Positions 1 through 9,029 are shown, numbered from the stretch's first letter. The stretch: DNA of 64,000 nt from Carnobacterium_B sp040274945 (GCF_040274945.1 NZ_JBEMAR010000012.1:24613-88612), one strand, 5' to 3'. Notes: generated by a model not told the origin, from the letters alone. Numbers and translations are program-made.

Positions 1-499
1 ATAACACCCCAGGGATTTCCATTGGTTTAATATTTCGTTCTTTAAACGTTTCTACAATCACATGACCAGTTTGTTCTTCGTAACCTTCGTCGATCTCTTC
101 TTGATTCAAAAAACGTGCACAAGGGATTGAACCATAGAAAGTATCAGCATGTGTCGTTCCCATTGCCGGTACGTCCAATCCTGCTTGAGCCCAAATCGTT
201 GCCCAAGTTGAATGCGTATGGACAATACCACCAATTTCTGGAAATTCTTTGTATAATACGGCATGAGTGAACGTATCAGAAGAAGGGTTTAAGTTTCCTT
301 CAACAACTTTTCCATCCATATCACAAACGACCATATCACTGGCCTTCATTTCTTCATAACTAATGCCACTAGGTTTAATTACAAATAATCCCTGTTCACG
401 ATCTACAGCACTTACATTGCCCCATGTGTATTTGATTAGTCCTTGTTTTGGAAGTTCCAAATTGGCTTGAAAAACTTCTTCTTTCAATTGTTCTAACAC
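1..499 (-). CDS. araD: L-ribulose-5-phosphate 4-epimerase, 3' end cut by window edge
   Basis: This is the class II aldolase-type epimerase that converts L-ribulose 5-phosphate to D-xylulose 5-phosphate in the cytoplasm, the last dedicated step of arabinose use. The visible 166 codons begin at a GTG (MLEQLKEEVF) with an AAGGAGGAG SD six bases upstream. Family landmarks are the TWGNVS segment, KPSGISYEEM, the metal-binding HTHSTWATIW pair and the third histidine in GTTHADTFYG. It starts 14 bases after the araB stop, so the two are co-transcribed. The family is usually about 230 to 240 residues, so roughly 70 C-terminal residues lie beyond the left edge. An araA gene may follow there, but it is not visible. 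Confidence 0.95.
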   Translation of the reverse strand, partial: MLEQLKEEVFQANLELPKQGLIKYTWGNVSAVDREQGLFVIKPSGISYEEMKASDMVVCDMDGKVVEGNLNPSSDTFTHAVLYKEFPEIGGIVHTHSTWATIWAQAGLDVPAMGTTHADTFYGSIPCARFLNQEEIDEGYEEQTGHVIVETFKERNIKPMEIPGVL

Positions 500-513
500 A
501 ATAGTCTCCTCCT

Positions 514-2121
514 TTAAATCAAATGATCAATTGCGGCTTGTTCAATAGGGATTCCTGCTTTATACCGCTTAATAAAGACTTCAAAACCTTCAACATCTTC
601 TTTTTGAGGTTTTTCTTCCGTGCCTGTATCACCTGCAAATACTTGATTCTTAAGAAACTCTTCTAGTGATTCATTTTCATTTCTTGTTTTAATATAACTT
701 GCTAACAAAGCAATTCCCCATGCTCCGCCTTCTCCGGCTGTATCCATTACTGATACGGGAGCATTCATAGCGGCCGCCATAATTTGTTGTCCAACTTTCT
801 TTGTTTTGAACAAACCACCATGACCATAGATTTTGTTGATTTGGACTTTCTCCTCTTTTAAAAGTATGTCCATACCGACTTTTAACGCTCCTAAAGCTGA
901 ATAAAGATGAACACGCATAAAATTGGCTAAATTAAATTGACTTTCAGGCGAACGTACGAATAAGGGTCTTCCTTCTTTTATTCCTGTAATATTCTCTCCA
1001 GAATAATAACCATAGGATAATAATCCACCGCAGTCCTTATCTCCTTCAAGTGCTTTAGTAAATAGATGCTCAAATAGCTTATCTGTTTCCATCTCTATTC
1101 CTGCTGTTTCTAAAAATTCACGAAACAACTTGACCCAAGCATTGATATCAGAAGAACAATTATTTGCATGTACCATACCAACCAAATCACCAGAAGGGGT
1201 TGTTACTAAGTCAATTTCTGGATACACTTTTTGCAATTCTTTTTCCAAAACAATCATCGCAAATACCGAAGTTCCAGCAGATACGTTCCCAGTATGTTTA
1301 GCAACACTATTTGTAGCAACCATTCCTGTACCTGCATCGCCTTCGGGTGGACATAATGGAATGCCAGGTTGTAAATTTCCGGTTGGATCAAGAAGTTCTG
1401 CACCTTCTTTTGTCAGATACCCAGCCTCTTCTCCGGCTAATAATATTTGAGGTAAAATTTCTTCGAGTTTCCAAGTGTGATTCTTATCTGCAATTCGTTC
1501 ATTAAATTGCTTAATCATCCTTACGTCATAATTTTTTGTCTCTATGTCAATCGGAAACATTCCCGAGGCATCTCCAACTCCTAAGACCTTCTTATTTGTC
1601 AGTTTCCAATGGATGTAACCAGCTAATGTCGTGAAGAATGTTATATCTTGTACATGAGATTCTTGATTTAAGATTGCCTGATGCAAATGAGCAATGCTCC
1701 ATCTTTGAGGAATATTAAAGTTAAACAGTGTCGTCAATTCTTTTTCTGCCTGTTCAGTCATTGAATTACGCCAAGTACGAAAAGGTACTAATAACTCATC
1801 TTTTTTATTAAACGCCATATATCCGTGCATCATAGCACTAAATCCAAGAGATCCAATCGTTGTTAATGTTTCTCCATACTTTTCTTTTACCTCTAAAGCC
1901 ATTAGCTGATAACTATTTTGTAAACCCTTCCATATGTCTGTAAGTGAATAAGTCCAGATATTGTTTTCTAAACGATTTTCCCATTCGTAACTCCCTGAGG
2001 CAATGGTATTAAATTTCTGATCAATTAATACGGCTTTAATGCGAGTAGATCCAAATTCAATTCCTAAGGATGTTTCTCCTCTAGCAATTGCTTCTTTTAT
2101 CAGCCTATTTCTTTCTTCCAA
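514..2121 (-). CDS. araB: Ribulokinase, FGGY family, lactobacillar AraB type
   Basis: This kinase phosphorylates L-ribulose with ATP to L-ribulose 5-phosphate. The 535-residue length and sequence fit the AraB form of lactobacilli. The N-terminal FGGY ATPase fold carries GIEFGSTRIKAVLID near residues 20-34, and a central PEGDAGTGMV block is followed by GNVSAGTSVF. The C-terminal half has GGLFKTKKVGQQ and DTAGEGGAWGIAL, the nucleotide-binding end of the fold. The ATG start is kept because the FGGY core begins just after it, and the promoter lies about 85 bases upstream. It is the first gene of the araBD unit. FGGY kinases can be misassigned among pentuloses, but adjacency to araD and arabinan genes makes ribulokinase the best call. 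Confidence 0.93.
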   Translation of the reverse strand: MEERNRLIKEAIARGETSLGIEFGSTRIKAVLIDQKFNTIASGSYEWENRLENNIWTYSLTDIWKGLQNSYQLMALEVKEKYGETLTTIGSLGFSAMMHGYMAFNKKDELLVPFRTWRNSMTEQAEKELTTLFNFNIPQRWSIAHLHQAILNQESHVQDITFFTTLAGYIHWKLTNKKVLGVGDASGMFPIDIETKNYDVRMIKQFNERIADKNHTWKLEEILPQILLAGEEAGYLTKEGAELLDPTGNLQPGIPLCPPEGDAGTGMVATNSVAKHTGNVSAGTSVFAMIVLEKELQKVYPEIDLVTTPSGDLVGMVHANNCSSDINAWVKLFREFLETAGIEMETDKLFEHLFTKALEGDKDCGGLLSYGYYSGENITGIKEGRPLFVRSPESQFNLANFMRVHLYSALGALKVGMDILLKEEKVQINKIYGHGGLFKTKKVGQQIMAAAMNAPVSVMDTAGEGGAWGIALLASYIKTRNENESLEEFLKNQVFAGDTGTEEKPQKEDVEGFEVFIKRYKAGIPIEQAAIDHLI

Positions 2122-2188
2122 AGCTTTTCCCCCTCTTTCGCTTAACAGTAGCAGTTAAAAAATTTAACAGTATTTGTTACCGCTAAAT

Positions 2189-2202
2189 TGTAACCGTTTT
2201 CC
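2189..2202 (-). promoter_or_regulatory. cre-like CcpA site downstream of the araB promoter
   Basis: On the minus strand the 14-mer GGAAAACGGTTACA matches the catabolite-responsive consensus TGWNANCGNTNWCA at every position except the first. It lies just downstream of the predicted transcription start, a usual place for CcpA roadblock repression. The match is direct; CcpA binding is an inference. Confidence 0.65.
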
Positions 2203-2210
2203 ATAAAACA

Positions 2211-2239
2211 ATTATAAAATAGTTATACGTACATGTCAA
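2211..2239 (-). promoter_or_regulatory. araBD promoter, sigma-A type
   Basis: On the minus strand TTGACA (2234-2239) and TATAAT (2211-2216) are both perfect and separated by exactly 17 bases. An AraR-like operator fills the spacer, so repression rather than poor polymerase binding should set expression. Confidence 0.85.
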
Positions 2240-2264
2240 TGACATTATATATATACGTACGAAC
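2221..2264. promoter_or_regulatory. Two AraR-like operators
   Basis: Two 16-mers centred on TACGTA (2221-2236 and 2249-2264) each match 12 of 16 positions of the Bacillus AraR operator ATTTGTACGTACAAAT. Their centres are 28 bases apart. One sits in the promoter spacer and the other just upstream of the -35. AraR is an arabinose-released GntR/LacI repressor; its gene is not in the window. Confidence 0.7.
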
Positions 2265-2289
2265 GAATTGTATAGATTATCAATAAAAA

Positions 2290-2345
2290 AAAATAAAAAT
2301 GACTCTGCTGTTCGTATGAAAATCCACTCAGCCATTTTTATTTTT
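2290..2345 (-). terminator. Terminator after the arabinan operon
   Basis: On the minus strand AAAAATG-GCTG pairs with CAGC and CATTTTT across a small bulge, and a run of T residues follows. It lies just past the stop of the distal GH51 gene and before the araB promoter region, separating the two units. Confidence 0.6.
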
Positions 2346-2367
2346 TAAATTCGCTATTCTGCTTACC

Positions 2368-3816
2368 TTAATTCTTTGCTACTATAGTAACGACACTCAT
2401 TGGAGGCATTTTGAGTGTTAATTTAGATTCATTGATTGAATAACCTTTATAAATTTCTTTTTGTACATTATCTGGTGTTTCAAATGTATTATGGGCATCT
2501 GTCGTTTTAGCAGCTAATACCCAAGCTTCTATATTTCCAAAGCTTTCGTTATTTACTTCCAATACTATTTCCTCTTCATTAGTAATACTATAGTTACATA
2601 ACGATACTGTTAACGTTTTTTCTTTTATAGACGCTGTATAGCTGATAGTATCTGAAGTTTCACCAACTGCATCAATTAATACTGCATCTTGATGATTTTG
2701 GTACATATCAAATACATGATACGTTGGGGTTTTTATCATTTTTTCCCCGTCCGTTAAAATCATCGATTGCAAAACATTTACCATCTGAGCAATATTAGCC
2801 ATCTGAACACGATCCGCATGCTTATGAAAAATATTTAGAGTAATGCTGGCAATCATAGCATCTCGAATAGTATTTTGTTGGTATAAGAAACCTGGATTTG
2901 TTCCTTCTTCAACGGCTAACCACGTTCCCCATTCATCCACAATTAAGCCAATTCGCTTTTCAGGGTCATATTTATCCATAATCGTACTATGTTTTGTAAT
3001 AAATTCGTCCATTTTATACGCGCTATGAATCAACGAGAACCATTCCTCATCAGGAAATCCAGTTGCTGGTCTTTTATCTTCCCATTCAGACGCCAAAGCA
3101 TAATGATGTAGACTTAATCCATCCATAAAAGGAGCAGCATTCTTCATTAACACTTCCGTCCAATTATAATCGTCTATATTTGCTCCACAAGCAATCTTAT
3201 AAATTTTTCTATCTGTATAGTTTCGAACAAAAGTCTGGTATTGGCGATATAAGTCAGCATAATATTCTGGTCGCATATTGCCGCCACCACCCCAACTTTC
3301 ATTTCCTACTCCAAAGAAATCAACATTCCAGCCTTCTTCTTGGCCGTTCTCTTTTCGTAAATTAGCCATTGGAGACTCTCCAGGAAAAGTCATATAATCA
3401 ATCCATTCCTGCATTTCTTGAACAGTTCCACTTCCTACGTTCCCATTAATGTAAGTTTCTGTTCCTAATTGCTTGCAGAGTTCGAAGTATTCATGTGTAC
3501 CGAAATGATTGTTTTCTACAGTACCGCCCCAATTTGAGTTAACAATTTTTTTTCGTTTTTCTCGTGGTCCTATACCATCTTTCCAATGATACTCATCTGC
3601 AAATAATCCTCCCGGCCAACGCAGTACTGGAACATTAATTTCTTTCAACGCTTCAACTACATCCGTGCGAATACCATTTTTATTAGGGATATCCGAGTTT
3701 TCTCCCACCCATAATCCTTCATAAATACATTTTCCAAGGTGTTCAGCAAATTGTCCATATATGTATTTGCTGATCTTTGCTTTTTTTCTTTTTGGTGTAA
3801 AAGTAATATGATTCAT
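2368..3816 (-). CDS. Alpha-L-arabinofuranosidase, GH51 (distal copy)
   Basis: This retaining glycosidase removes terminal arabinofuranosyl units from arabino-oligosaccharides. It has 482 residues and no signal peptide, so it acts in the cytoplasm. The catalytic acid/base is E173 in GVGNESWGGGG and the nucleophile is E295 in LIVDEWGTW. The N-terminal KYIYGQFAEHLG and VPVLRWPGG blocks are typical of GH51. It is the last gene of the leftward arabinan run, about 30 bases after the intracellular GH43 gene, with a terminator behind it. It differs clearly from the second GH51 at 10,383-11,879, for example GNESWGG against GNEMDGP, so the two probably differ in linkage or chain-length preference. That difference is an inference. 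Confidence 0.92.
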   Translation of the reverse strand: MNHITFTPKRKKAKISKYIYGQFAEHLGKCIYEGLWVGENSDIPNKNGIRTDVVEALKEINVPVLRWPGGLFADEYHWKDGIGPREKRKKIVNSNWGGTVENNHFGTHEYFELCKQLGTETYINGNVGSGTVQEMQEWIDYMTFPGESPMANLRKENGQEEGWNVDFFGVGNESWGGGGNMRPEYYADLYRQYQTFVRNYTDRKIYKIACGANIDDYNWTEVLMKNAAPFMDGLSLHHYALASEWEDKRPATGFPDEEWFSLIHSAYKMDEFITKHSTIMDKYDPEKRIGLIVDEWGTWLAVEEGTNPGFLYQQNTIRDAMIASITLNIFHKHADRVQMANIAQMVNVLQSMILTDGEKMIKTPTYHVFDMYQNHQDAVLIDAVGETSDTISYTASIKEKTLTVSLCNYSITNEEEIVLEVNNESFGNIEAWVLAAKTTDAHNTFETPDNVQKEIYKGYSINESKLTLKMPPMSVVTIVAKN

Positions 3817-3846
3817 GTTTTATTCTCCTTTGTTAGTTCTTTTTAT

Positions 3847-4800
3847 TTATTTTCCTGGTATTCCAAATACTGGCATGCCTTCTTCATTCCAAGTAAAAAC
3901 TTGTGCATTTGCATGTCTATCTGGAACATCCAAGGGCTCTTCTTCTGTGACTTTTTTTGGCCGAGCATGATAGATCAATACATCTTCACTACCATCTTCG
4001 CTAACTGTAAATGAATTATGTCCTGGTCCAAATAACAAGTTCTCTTCAGATGAAATAAATACTGGCGTTTCTAATTTGTTCCAACTATCTTTGTTTAATA
4101 AGTCATCTTCTACATCGGCCCACAACAGTCCCATACAATAATTTTCATCTGTTGCACTAGCGGAGTAACTAATGAAAATTTTGTCGTTACGGATAATGAC
4201 TGCCGGCCCTTCGTTAACCAAAAACCCGATTTTTTCCCAATCATATTCAGGAATACTCAGTAGCGTTTGATTTCCAACTAATGTCCATGGATTTTCCATT
4301 TCTGATAGATATAAATTTGAATTACCAGGAATAGCTGGATCTTTTTGTGCCCAAACATAATATAATCTATCATTGTATTTAAAAGTAGTAGCATCTAGGC
4401 TGAAACTTTCGATTTCTGTTTTCACTTGGCCTTTTTCAATCCATTCACCTGTTAAAGGATTTTCATTAGCACATTCGAGTACATACATCCGATGTTGAAA
4501 TGTTCCCTCAGCTATAGTGTCATCACTAGCAGCTGCAAAATAGATATACCATTTCCCACGTATAAAATGGATCTCAGGAGCCCAAATTAATTTACTCATT
4601 TCTCCATTTTCATGAGCATGCCAAACAATAGCTTTTTCTCCATCTTCTAACTCGTTTAGATTTCTAGCTCTTCTTACTTCGATCTCCTGATAACCCGGAA
4701 CAGAACCAGTAAAGTAGTAAAAGCCATCAGTATGCTTGTACACCCAGGGATCAGCCCGCTCTGTGACAATTGGATTTTTGTATAATAATTTGCTTTTCAT
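3847..4800 (-). CDS. Intracellular GH43 arabinanase/arabinofuranosidase
   Basis: This is a five-bladed beta-propeller glycosidase of family GH43 without a signal peptide, expected to trim imported arabino-oligosaccharides in the cytoplasm. The inverting triad is visible as D17 in TERADPWV (base), D136 in FSLDATTF (pKa modulator) and E197 in LVNEGPA (acid), numbered from the chosen start. The start chosen is the ATG at 4800 (MKSKLLYK, 317 residues), because an AAAGGTG SD lies 8 bases before it. The in-frame ATG six codons upstream would place that SD inside the coding region. It lies between the lipoprotein arabinanase and the distal GH51. Whether it is an exo-arabinanase or an arabinofuranosidase cannot be decided by eye. 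Confidence 0.88.
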   Translation of the reverse strand: MKSKLLYKNPIVTERADPWVYKHTDGFYYFTGSVPGYQEIEVRRARNLNELEDGEKAIVWHAHENGEMSKLIWAPEIHFIRGKWYIYFAAASDDTIAEGTFQHRMYVLECANENPLTGEWIEKGQVKTEIESFSLDATTFKYNDRLYYVWAQKDPAIPGNSNLYLSEMENPWTLVGNQTLLSIPEYDWEKIGFLVNEGPAVIIRNDKIFISYSASATDENYCMGLLWADVEDDLLNKDSWNKLETPVFISSEENLLFGPGHNSFTVSEDGSEDVLIYHARPKKVTEEEPLDVPDRHANAQVFTWNEEGMPVFGIPGK

Positions 4801-4831
4801 ATTTTTTACACCTTTCATTATTAAGTATAAT

Positions 4832-6256
4832 TTAATTTTTTATTCCAAATATAGCTATTCCTTCTTCAGACATTCCTGAAAATGCCATCGTTTGTTTTGT
4901 ATTGTATTCATCCCATTGAGAAATAAACACACCGTAGTATTTATGATTATCAATAATAACGACTGCATTCATATTTTCATCTAAAGACCAACTTCCATTG
5001 AGATCTCCCTTTATGCTGCCATTTTCTTTCAAATGAATTAAAGATGGGGTTTTTATTTTAGAAGAGATGTCTTTACCATGATTAATTATTTTGTATTCGC
5101 CTTCAATTTGGTCATCAGTATAATGATCTATTGTTTCTCCGGAATATCTTAATGGTGCAATGACAGGCCAACCAGATTCATTGAAAAACATCTGGTGTGT
5201 TCTTACTTCATGATATTCATCATAATCAGGGAATCTGGCATGAAAAATAATAAAATATTTATTTTCCTTTGTATTATAGTAAGCAGAATTATGTCCTGGA
5301 GAAATGTAGCCGTCTTTTTCTGTTTCCTTAGAATTATTGAACTGATAATTCCCAATTAATTTGGATCCAAAACCTTCAATTGCTGTATCATCAAAGAAAC
5401 TTCCTTCTGTTCCTTTAGCAGAAATCATGTCTTGATTTTCTGAATCTAAGTAAGGTCCATCTGGCGTTTTCGAGCGAGCAACTCGGATATTGTATCCGCC
5501 ATCTGCATCAAGCCCACCAAAACTTAAAAATAAATAGTAATATTTTGTTTCTTTGTTATACAAAATATATGGTGCTTCAATTCTACTATGGTTTCCGCCT
5601 AATATTTTTTTGCCATACCCTTGATTTTCTTTAGGCAATGCTGTATTTTCATCCATTTCAAGAATAAAAATCCCTCCTGAATATGACCCGTAAACCATCC
5701 ACAACTTTCCTTCATTATCATAGAAAACATGTGGATCAATTACGTTAGGTTCATCGGATGGATTAAATTGTTCTCCTTGGAGATTCGTAGTTCCTGATTT
5801 CAGAAACACTCCTTGGTCTTTGTAGGGTCCTTCTATAGTATCTGATATTGCAACTCCAAGGGTGGACAGCGGGGAAGAACCTTCACAAGCACAGTAATAT
5901 AAGTAGTATCTGCCGTCTGCTAATTGAACAATATCACTTGCCCATAAAGTATCCGTTTCTGCATAATTAAAACTTTCTGCTAATTCGACTTTGACATTAT
6001 CGAATAGTGTATTGGATTCCACATTTTCTGAAAGCTTATTCCAGTGAATCAAATCTTTACTTGAAGCAAGACTAAGATGAGAACCAATAATATAATATTG
6101 ATCATCAGCATATATAACCGAAGGGTCATGTACAGAAACTTCTTTAAAGTCCGGTTCCTCTAATACTTGATCTACTATTCCGTTTTTCATACTACAGCTA
6201 CTTACAAAAAATACTGTATTTAATACTAATAGATAAAAAAGTCTTCTTTTATTCAA
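4832..6256 (-). CDS. abnB: Endo-alpha-1,5-L-arabinanase, GH43 lipoprotein, AbnB-like
   Basis: This surface enzyme cuts the arabinan backbone into oligosaccharides for import. The 474-residue protein starts with a positively charged, hydrophobic signal peptide ending in a lipobox (VSSC, lipidated C21), so it should be anchored on the outer face of the membrane. The GH43 triad is seen as D44 in VHDPSVIY, D174 in NVIDPHVFYD and E227 in SRIEAPYILY. A C-terminal region from about residue 380 has the extra small beta domain found in Bacillus AbnB, which has a similar length. Its 3' end lies just before the intracellular GH43 gene, and its start overlaps the stop of the YesL-like gene by four bases, implying translational coupling. 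Confidence 0.88.
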   Translation of the reverse strand: MNKRRLFYLLVLNTVFFVSSCSMKNGIVDQVLEEPDFKEVSVHDPSVIYADDQYYIIGSHLSLASSKDLIHWNKLSENVESNTLFDNVKVELAESFNYAETDTLWASDIVQLADGRYYLYYCACEGSSPLSTLGVAISDTIEGPYKDQGVFLKSGTTNLQGEQFNPSDEPNVIDPHVFYDNEGKLWMVYGSYSGGIFILEMDENTALPKENQGYGKKILGGNHSRIEAPYILYNKETKYYYLFLSFGGLDADGGYNIRVARSKTPDGPYLDSENQDMISAKGTEGSFFDDTAIEGFGSKLIGNYQFNNSKETEKDGYISPGHNSAYYNTKENKYFIIFHARFPDYDEYHEVRTHQMFFNESGWPVIAPLRYSGETIDHYTDDQIEGEYKIINHGKDISSKIKTPSLIHLKENGSIKGDLNGSWSLDENMNAVVIIDNHKYYGVFISQWDEYNTKQTMAFSGMSEEGIAIFGIKN

Positions 6257-6882
6257 ATTGTATTTACCTCAACTAATAATTTTTTCTTTTTCAAAGCTTT
6301 CATACTGATAAAACTAATCGTTAATGTTCCAATCGATACAAAAGCTAGTATTCCCCCTAAAGGATATAGAAAAGAAAACAACACTAAAATACTTAAAACT
6401 ACTAAATTCACAATATTCGTTACTGGCATCAGTAACGGTGTCATGAAGATCAGCTTAACTTTTTGCTTTAAATTCCCAACAGAGAACAGAGAAACTGGAA
6501 TGAAGAAAATTAGCGTACCTATAATATAAAGAGCAACTATAAAGAGCGGAATTTTAAATAAAGAATAAGCTACATCAATATTTTTTATAATATTATAATC
6601 AACTCCTAAGACATAGAATAAGATCAAGTAACCAACAAAAGTCATATTAGATGCAATAAAAAGTTTTTTATAATTTCTAAAAAAGCTAGAAATAATTATT
6701 CTTATTTCACTCCTTTCTTCAAATAATTCTTTTTCATTTAATAGTTTATATAAAGAAGCTGTCGCTGGAGCAACCCCCAGAATAAATAATCCTAATGCCG
6801 TTCCTAAAAGCCATAAAATATTTAGGAGTACAATAAACATGATTTTTTCGAGAACTTTCATAATTGTATTAGCCCAATTCAT
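6253..6882 (-). CDS. YesL-family (DUF624) membrane protein
   Basis: This 209-residue protein has about five hydrophobic segments. Its N-terminal block, from LNILWLLGTALGL through GVAPATASLYKLL, is the signature of the YesL/DUF624 family. Such genes recur in Gram-positive operons for plant polysaccharide use, next to SBP-dependent importers, but their biochemical role is not established. The start is supported by a GGAAAGAAGG SD. The gene overlaps abnB by four bases, so both are made together. It is separated from the importer genes by an unusual 301-base non-coding stretch, so it may have its own promoter; I could not identify a convincing one. Confidence 0.8.
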   Translation of the reverse strand: MNWANTIMKVLEKIMFIVLLNILWLLGTALGLFILGVAPATASLYKLLNEKELFEERSEIRIIISSFFRNYKKLFIASNMTFVGYLILFYVLGVDYNIIKNIDVAYSLFKIPLFIVALYIIGTLIFFIPVSLFSVGNLKQKVKLIFMTPLLMPVTNIVNLVVLSILVLFSFLYPLGGILAFVSIGTLTISFISMKALKKKKLLVEVNTI

Positions 6883-7183
6883 GGTTTTACCTTCTTTCCT
6901 AAAATGGTTTGACCTATGCTAGATAGTCCTGATAAATAGTTGTTACTTTTCTATATTACCAATTGTAACCTTCATATATTTACAAATAGGAAACACTGTT
7001 GATGCGTCTACTTCCAAACGTTGAAGCAGAGCAATACATTCTGCATTTATTTCTAATTTCCACCATTTATGACAGTATCAGTTGAAGACATATACTATTT
7101 TTCGTTTTTATTATTTTTAGTAATTATTGAATCATGACCACCTAGTGTAGTCCATTCGTCGCTTACATATTTTTACATACTAT
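6883..7183. other. Non-coding gap inside the arabinan run, with a possible gene remnant
   Basis: This 301-base stretch separates the permease gene from the YesL-like gene, while the other genes of the run are packed tightly. On the minus strand an open frame from about 7076 to 6943 reads as plausible protein (a segment AECIALLQRLEVDASTV) but has no start codon or SD and begins after a TGA. I do not recognise the parent protein. No strong hairpin or consensus promoter was found. Confidence 0.4.
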
Positions 7184-8020
7184 CTATCCTTTAGATCCAG
7201 AAAGAGCTACAGATTCAATAATTTGCTTTTGGAAAACAATAAATACTAATAATACTGGAATCAAAGAAATTACAGAAGCTCCCATGATTAAAGGATAATC
7301 CGTTTGAATAGCATATGCTGCATTCAAATTCGCTATGACAACTTGTAAAGTTTGTTTTTCCGGACTATTTAAATAAAGCAACGGTCCTAGATAGTCATTC
7401 CATACACCCATAAACCACAAAATGAATTGAGCTGCTACAGCTGGTTTAATTACTGGGAAAATCAACTTACTAAAAATTTGCCAATACGATGCTCCATCTA
7501 TTTTTGCTGCTTCCATTATAGAATCAGGTATATTTGTCAAATATTGTTTTAAGAAAAAAATCATTGTTATATTACCAAACAACCCTGGTACAATTAATGG
7601 AAGTAAAGTATTGATCCAACCGATTCTAGAAAATATTGCAAACTGTGGAATCATAATGCTTGGATAAGGAATCATTATTCCAATTAAAAGTAATAAAAAA
7701 ATTAAGTCTTTGAAAGGCAATCGTAGTTTGGCAAAAGAAAACGCTGCTAAACTAGATGTCATTGTTCCAATAACTGTAACTGATAAAGAAACAATTATTG
7801 AATTTTTTATTCCACTCCATAACGTATCTAATTCAAATAAGCGTTTGTAACCATCCAATTGAAAAGGACTTGGGATCCATTGTGGTGGTAATGAGAAAAC
7901 ACCGCTTTTATCTTTAAATGAAGTAGAAATCATCCATAATAGTGGTGCTATCATGATGATTGCACCAAACAATAATAAACAAAATATTATGGAGTTACTC
8001 ACTTTAGATTCTCTTTTCAT
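7184..8020 (-). CDS. araQ: Sugar ABC transporter permease, AraQ/MalG type
   Basis: This is one of the two membrane subunits of a carbohydrate importer, here probably for arabino-oligosaccharides. It has 278 residues with six predicted membrane segments, and the cytoplasmic EAA loop EAAKIDGASYWQIFSKLIFP, which docks the ATPase, is intact. It begins 14 bases after its partner permease. No ATPase gene is present in the island. In Bacillus the AraNPQ system borrows the shared ATPase MsmX, so a multi-sugar ATPase encoded elsewhere is likely. The araQ symbol reflects context; the substrate is inferred from the neighbouring arabinanases. Confidence 0.85.
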   Translation of the reverse strand: MKRESKVSNSIIFCLLLFGAIIMIAPLLWMISTSFKDKSGVFSLPPQWIPSPFQLDGYKRLFELDTLWSGIKNSIIVSLSVTVIGTMTSSLAAFSFAKLRLPFKDLIFLLLLIGIMIPYPSIMIPQFAIFSRIGWINTLLPLIVPGLFGNITMIFFLKQYLTNIPDSIMEAAKIDGASYWQIFSKLIFPVIKPAVAAQFILWFMGVWNDYLGPLLYLNSPEKQTLQVVIANLNAAYAIQTDYPLIMGASVISLIPVLLVFIVFQKQIIESVALSGSKG

Positions 8021-8034
8021 AACTTGTACCCTCC

Positions 8035-8955
8035 TTAGTCCAGTTTATAATCTGACTTTCTATTAATATAAAATTGAATTACAGTAATGAAGAAAATTAA
8101 AACCCCTAATATTACAGCTATTGCTGAGGCATAACCCATATTTAAGTTATTAAATGCTTCACGCCATAAATACCAAACTACTGTTGCAGATGAGTATTGA
8201 GGTCCACCAGTAGGTGTCATAATATTAATCTCTGTAAAAATTTGTGATCCCGCAATAATGTTTGTAACTACCAAAAAGAATGTAATTGGTTTTACCATTG
8301 GCCAAGTAATGTACTTAAATCTTTGAAAAGCGGAAGCTCCGTCTAAATCCGCTGCTTCATAGTATGTTCTAGGAATACTTTGAATTGCAGCTAAGTAAAG
8401 CAACATAGAATATCCTACGCCTTTCCATACTGTCATAATAATAATTGCCGGTTTTACAGTATTTACATTTTGCAACCAATTAGGTCCTTCAACTCCAATT
8501 AGATTTAAGGCTTGGTTTACTAAACCAAAATCTCCATTATATGCCCATTGCCATAATATTGATATTGCTGCAAGAGATGATATTACTGGTATATAATAGA
8601 TCACCCTAAATATGGTTCTTCCTTTAATTTTTCTACTTAATGCAGATGCTAGAAGAAAAGAAAGTACCAATCCAATAGGAATTCCTAACATTAAATAAAA
8701 TGTATTTCCTAAAGTTTTCCAGAAATACTCATCTTGAAACAATTTTTTATAGTTTTCTAGTCCAATAAAATTCATTTGACTGATTCCATTCCAATCAGTA
8801 AACGAAGCATATAAACTAATTGACGCTGGAATAAGAGCAAAAATTATAAAACCCAATATAGGAATTAAAATAAACAAAAATGCAACTCTATGTTCAGCTT
8901 TATAAAGTGAACTTTTTCTTGCTTTAATTTGTTTAGCTTGTTGTATATTTTCCAT
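8035..8955 (-). CDS. araP: Sugar ABC transporter permease, AraP/MalF type
   Basis: This 306-residue integral membrane subunit pairs with the AraQ-like permease. It shows a charged N-terminus, six predicted transmembrane segments and the EAA loop EAADLDGASAFQRFKYITWP. A GGAGGGAAG SD precedes the ATG. The gene follows the binding-protein gene after a 74-base spacer that contains a terminator-like hairpin, so permease expression is probably lower than that of the binding protein. Substrate assignment to arabino-oligosaccharides rests on the flanking GH43 and GH51 genes. Confidence 0.86.
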   Translation of the reverse strand: MENIQQAKQIKARKSSLYKAEHRVAFLFILIPILGFIIFALIPASISLYASFTDWNGISQMNFIGLENYKKLFQDEYFWKTLGNTFYLMLGIPIGLVLSFLLASALSRKIKGRTIFRVIYYIPVISSLAAISILWQWAYNGDFGLVNQALNLIGVEGPNWLQNVNTVKPAIIIMTVWKGVGYSMLLYLAAIQSIPRTYYEAADLDGASAFQRFKYITWPMVKPITFFLVVTNIIAGSQIFTEINIMTPTGGPQYSSATVVWYLWREAFNNLNMGYASAIAVILGVLIFFITVIQFYINRKSDYKLD

Positions 8956-8976
8956 GTTGCTTCCCTCCTATTAAAC

Positions 8977-9016
8977 AAAAGGCATCCAACCTTTATTGGA
9001 AGATGCCTTTTTTTAT
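8977..9016 (-). terminator. Intra-operon hairpin between binding-protein and permease genes
   Basis: AAAAGGCATC pairs with GATGCCTTTT around a 15-base loop, and a T run follows on the minus strand. A partial terminator here would explain how cells make many binding proteins per membrane complex. It could also protect the upstream mRNA from decay. Confidence 0.75.
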
Positions 9017-9029
9017 TTATTTGAACGTA

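Noticed and set aside
1130..1450. Plus-strand open frame opposite araB
   Set aside because: It is antisense to a well-supported FGGY kinase gene, with no SD and unlikely composition.
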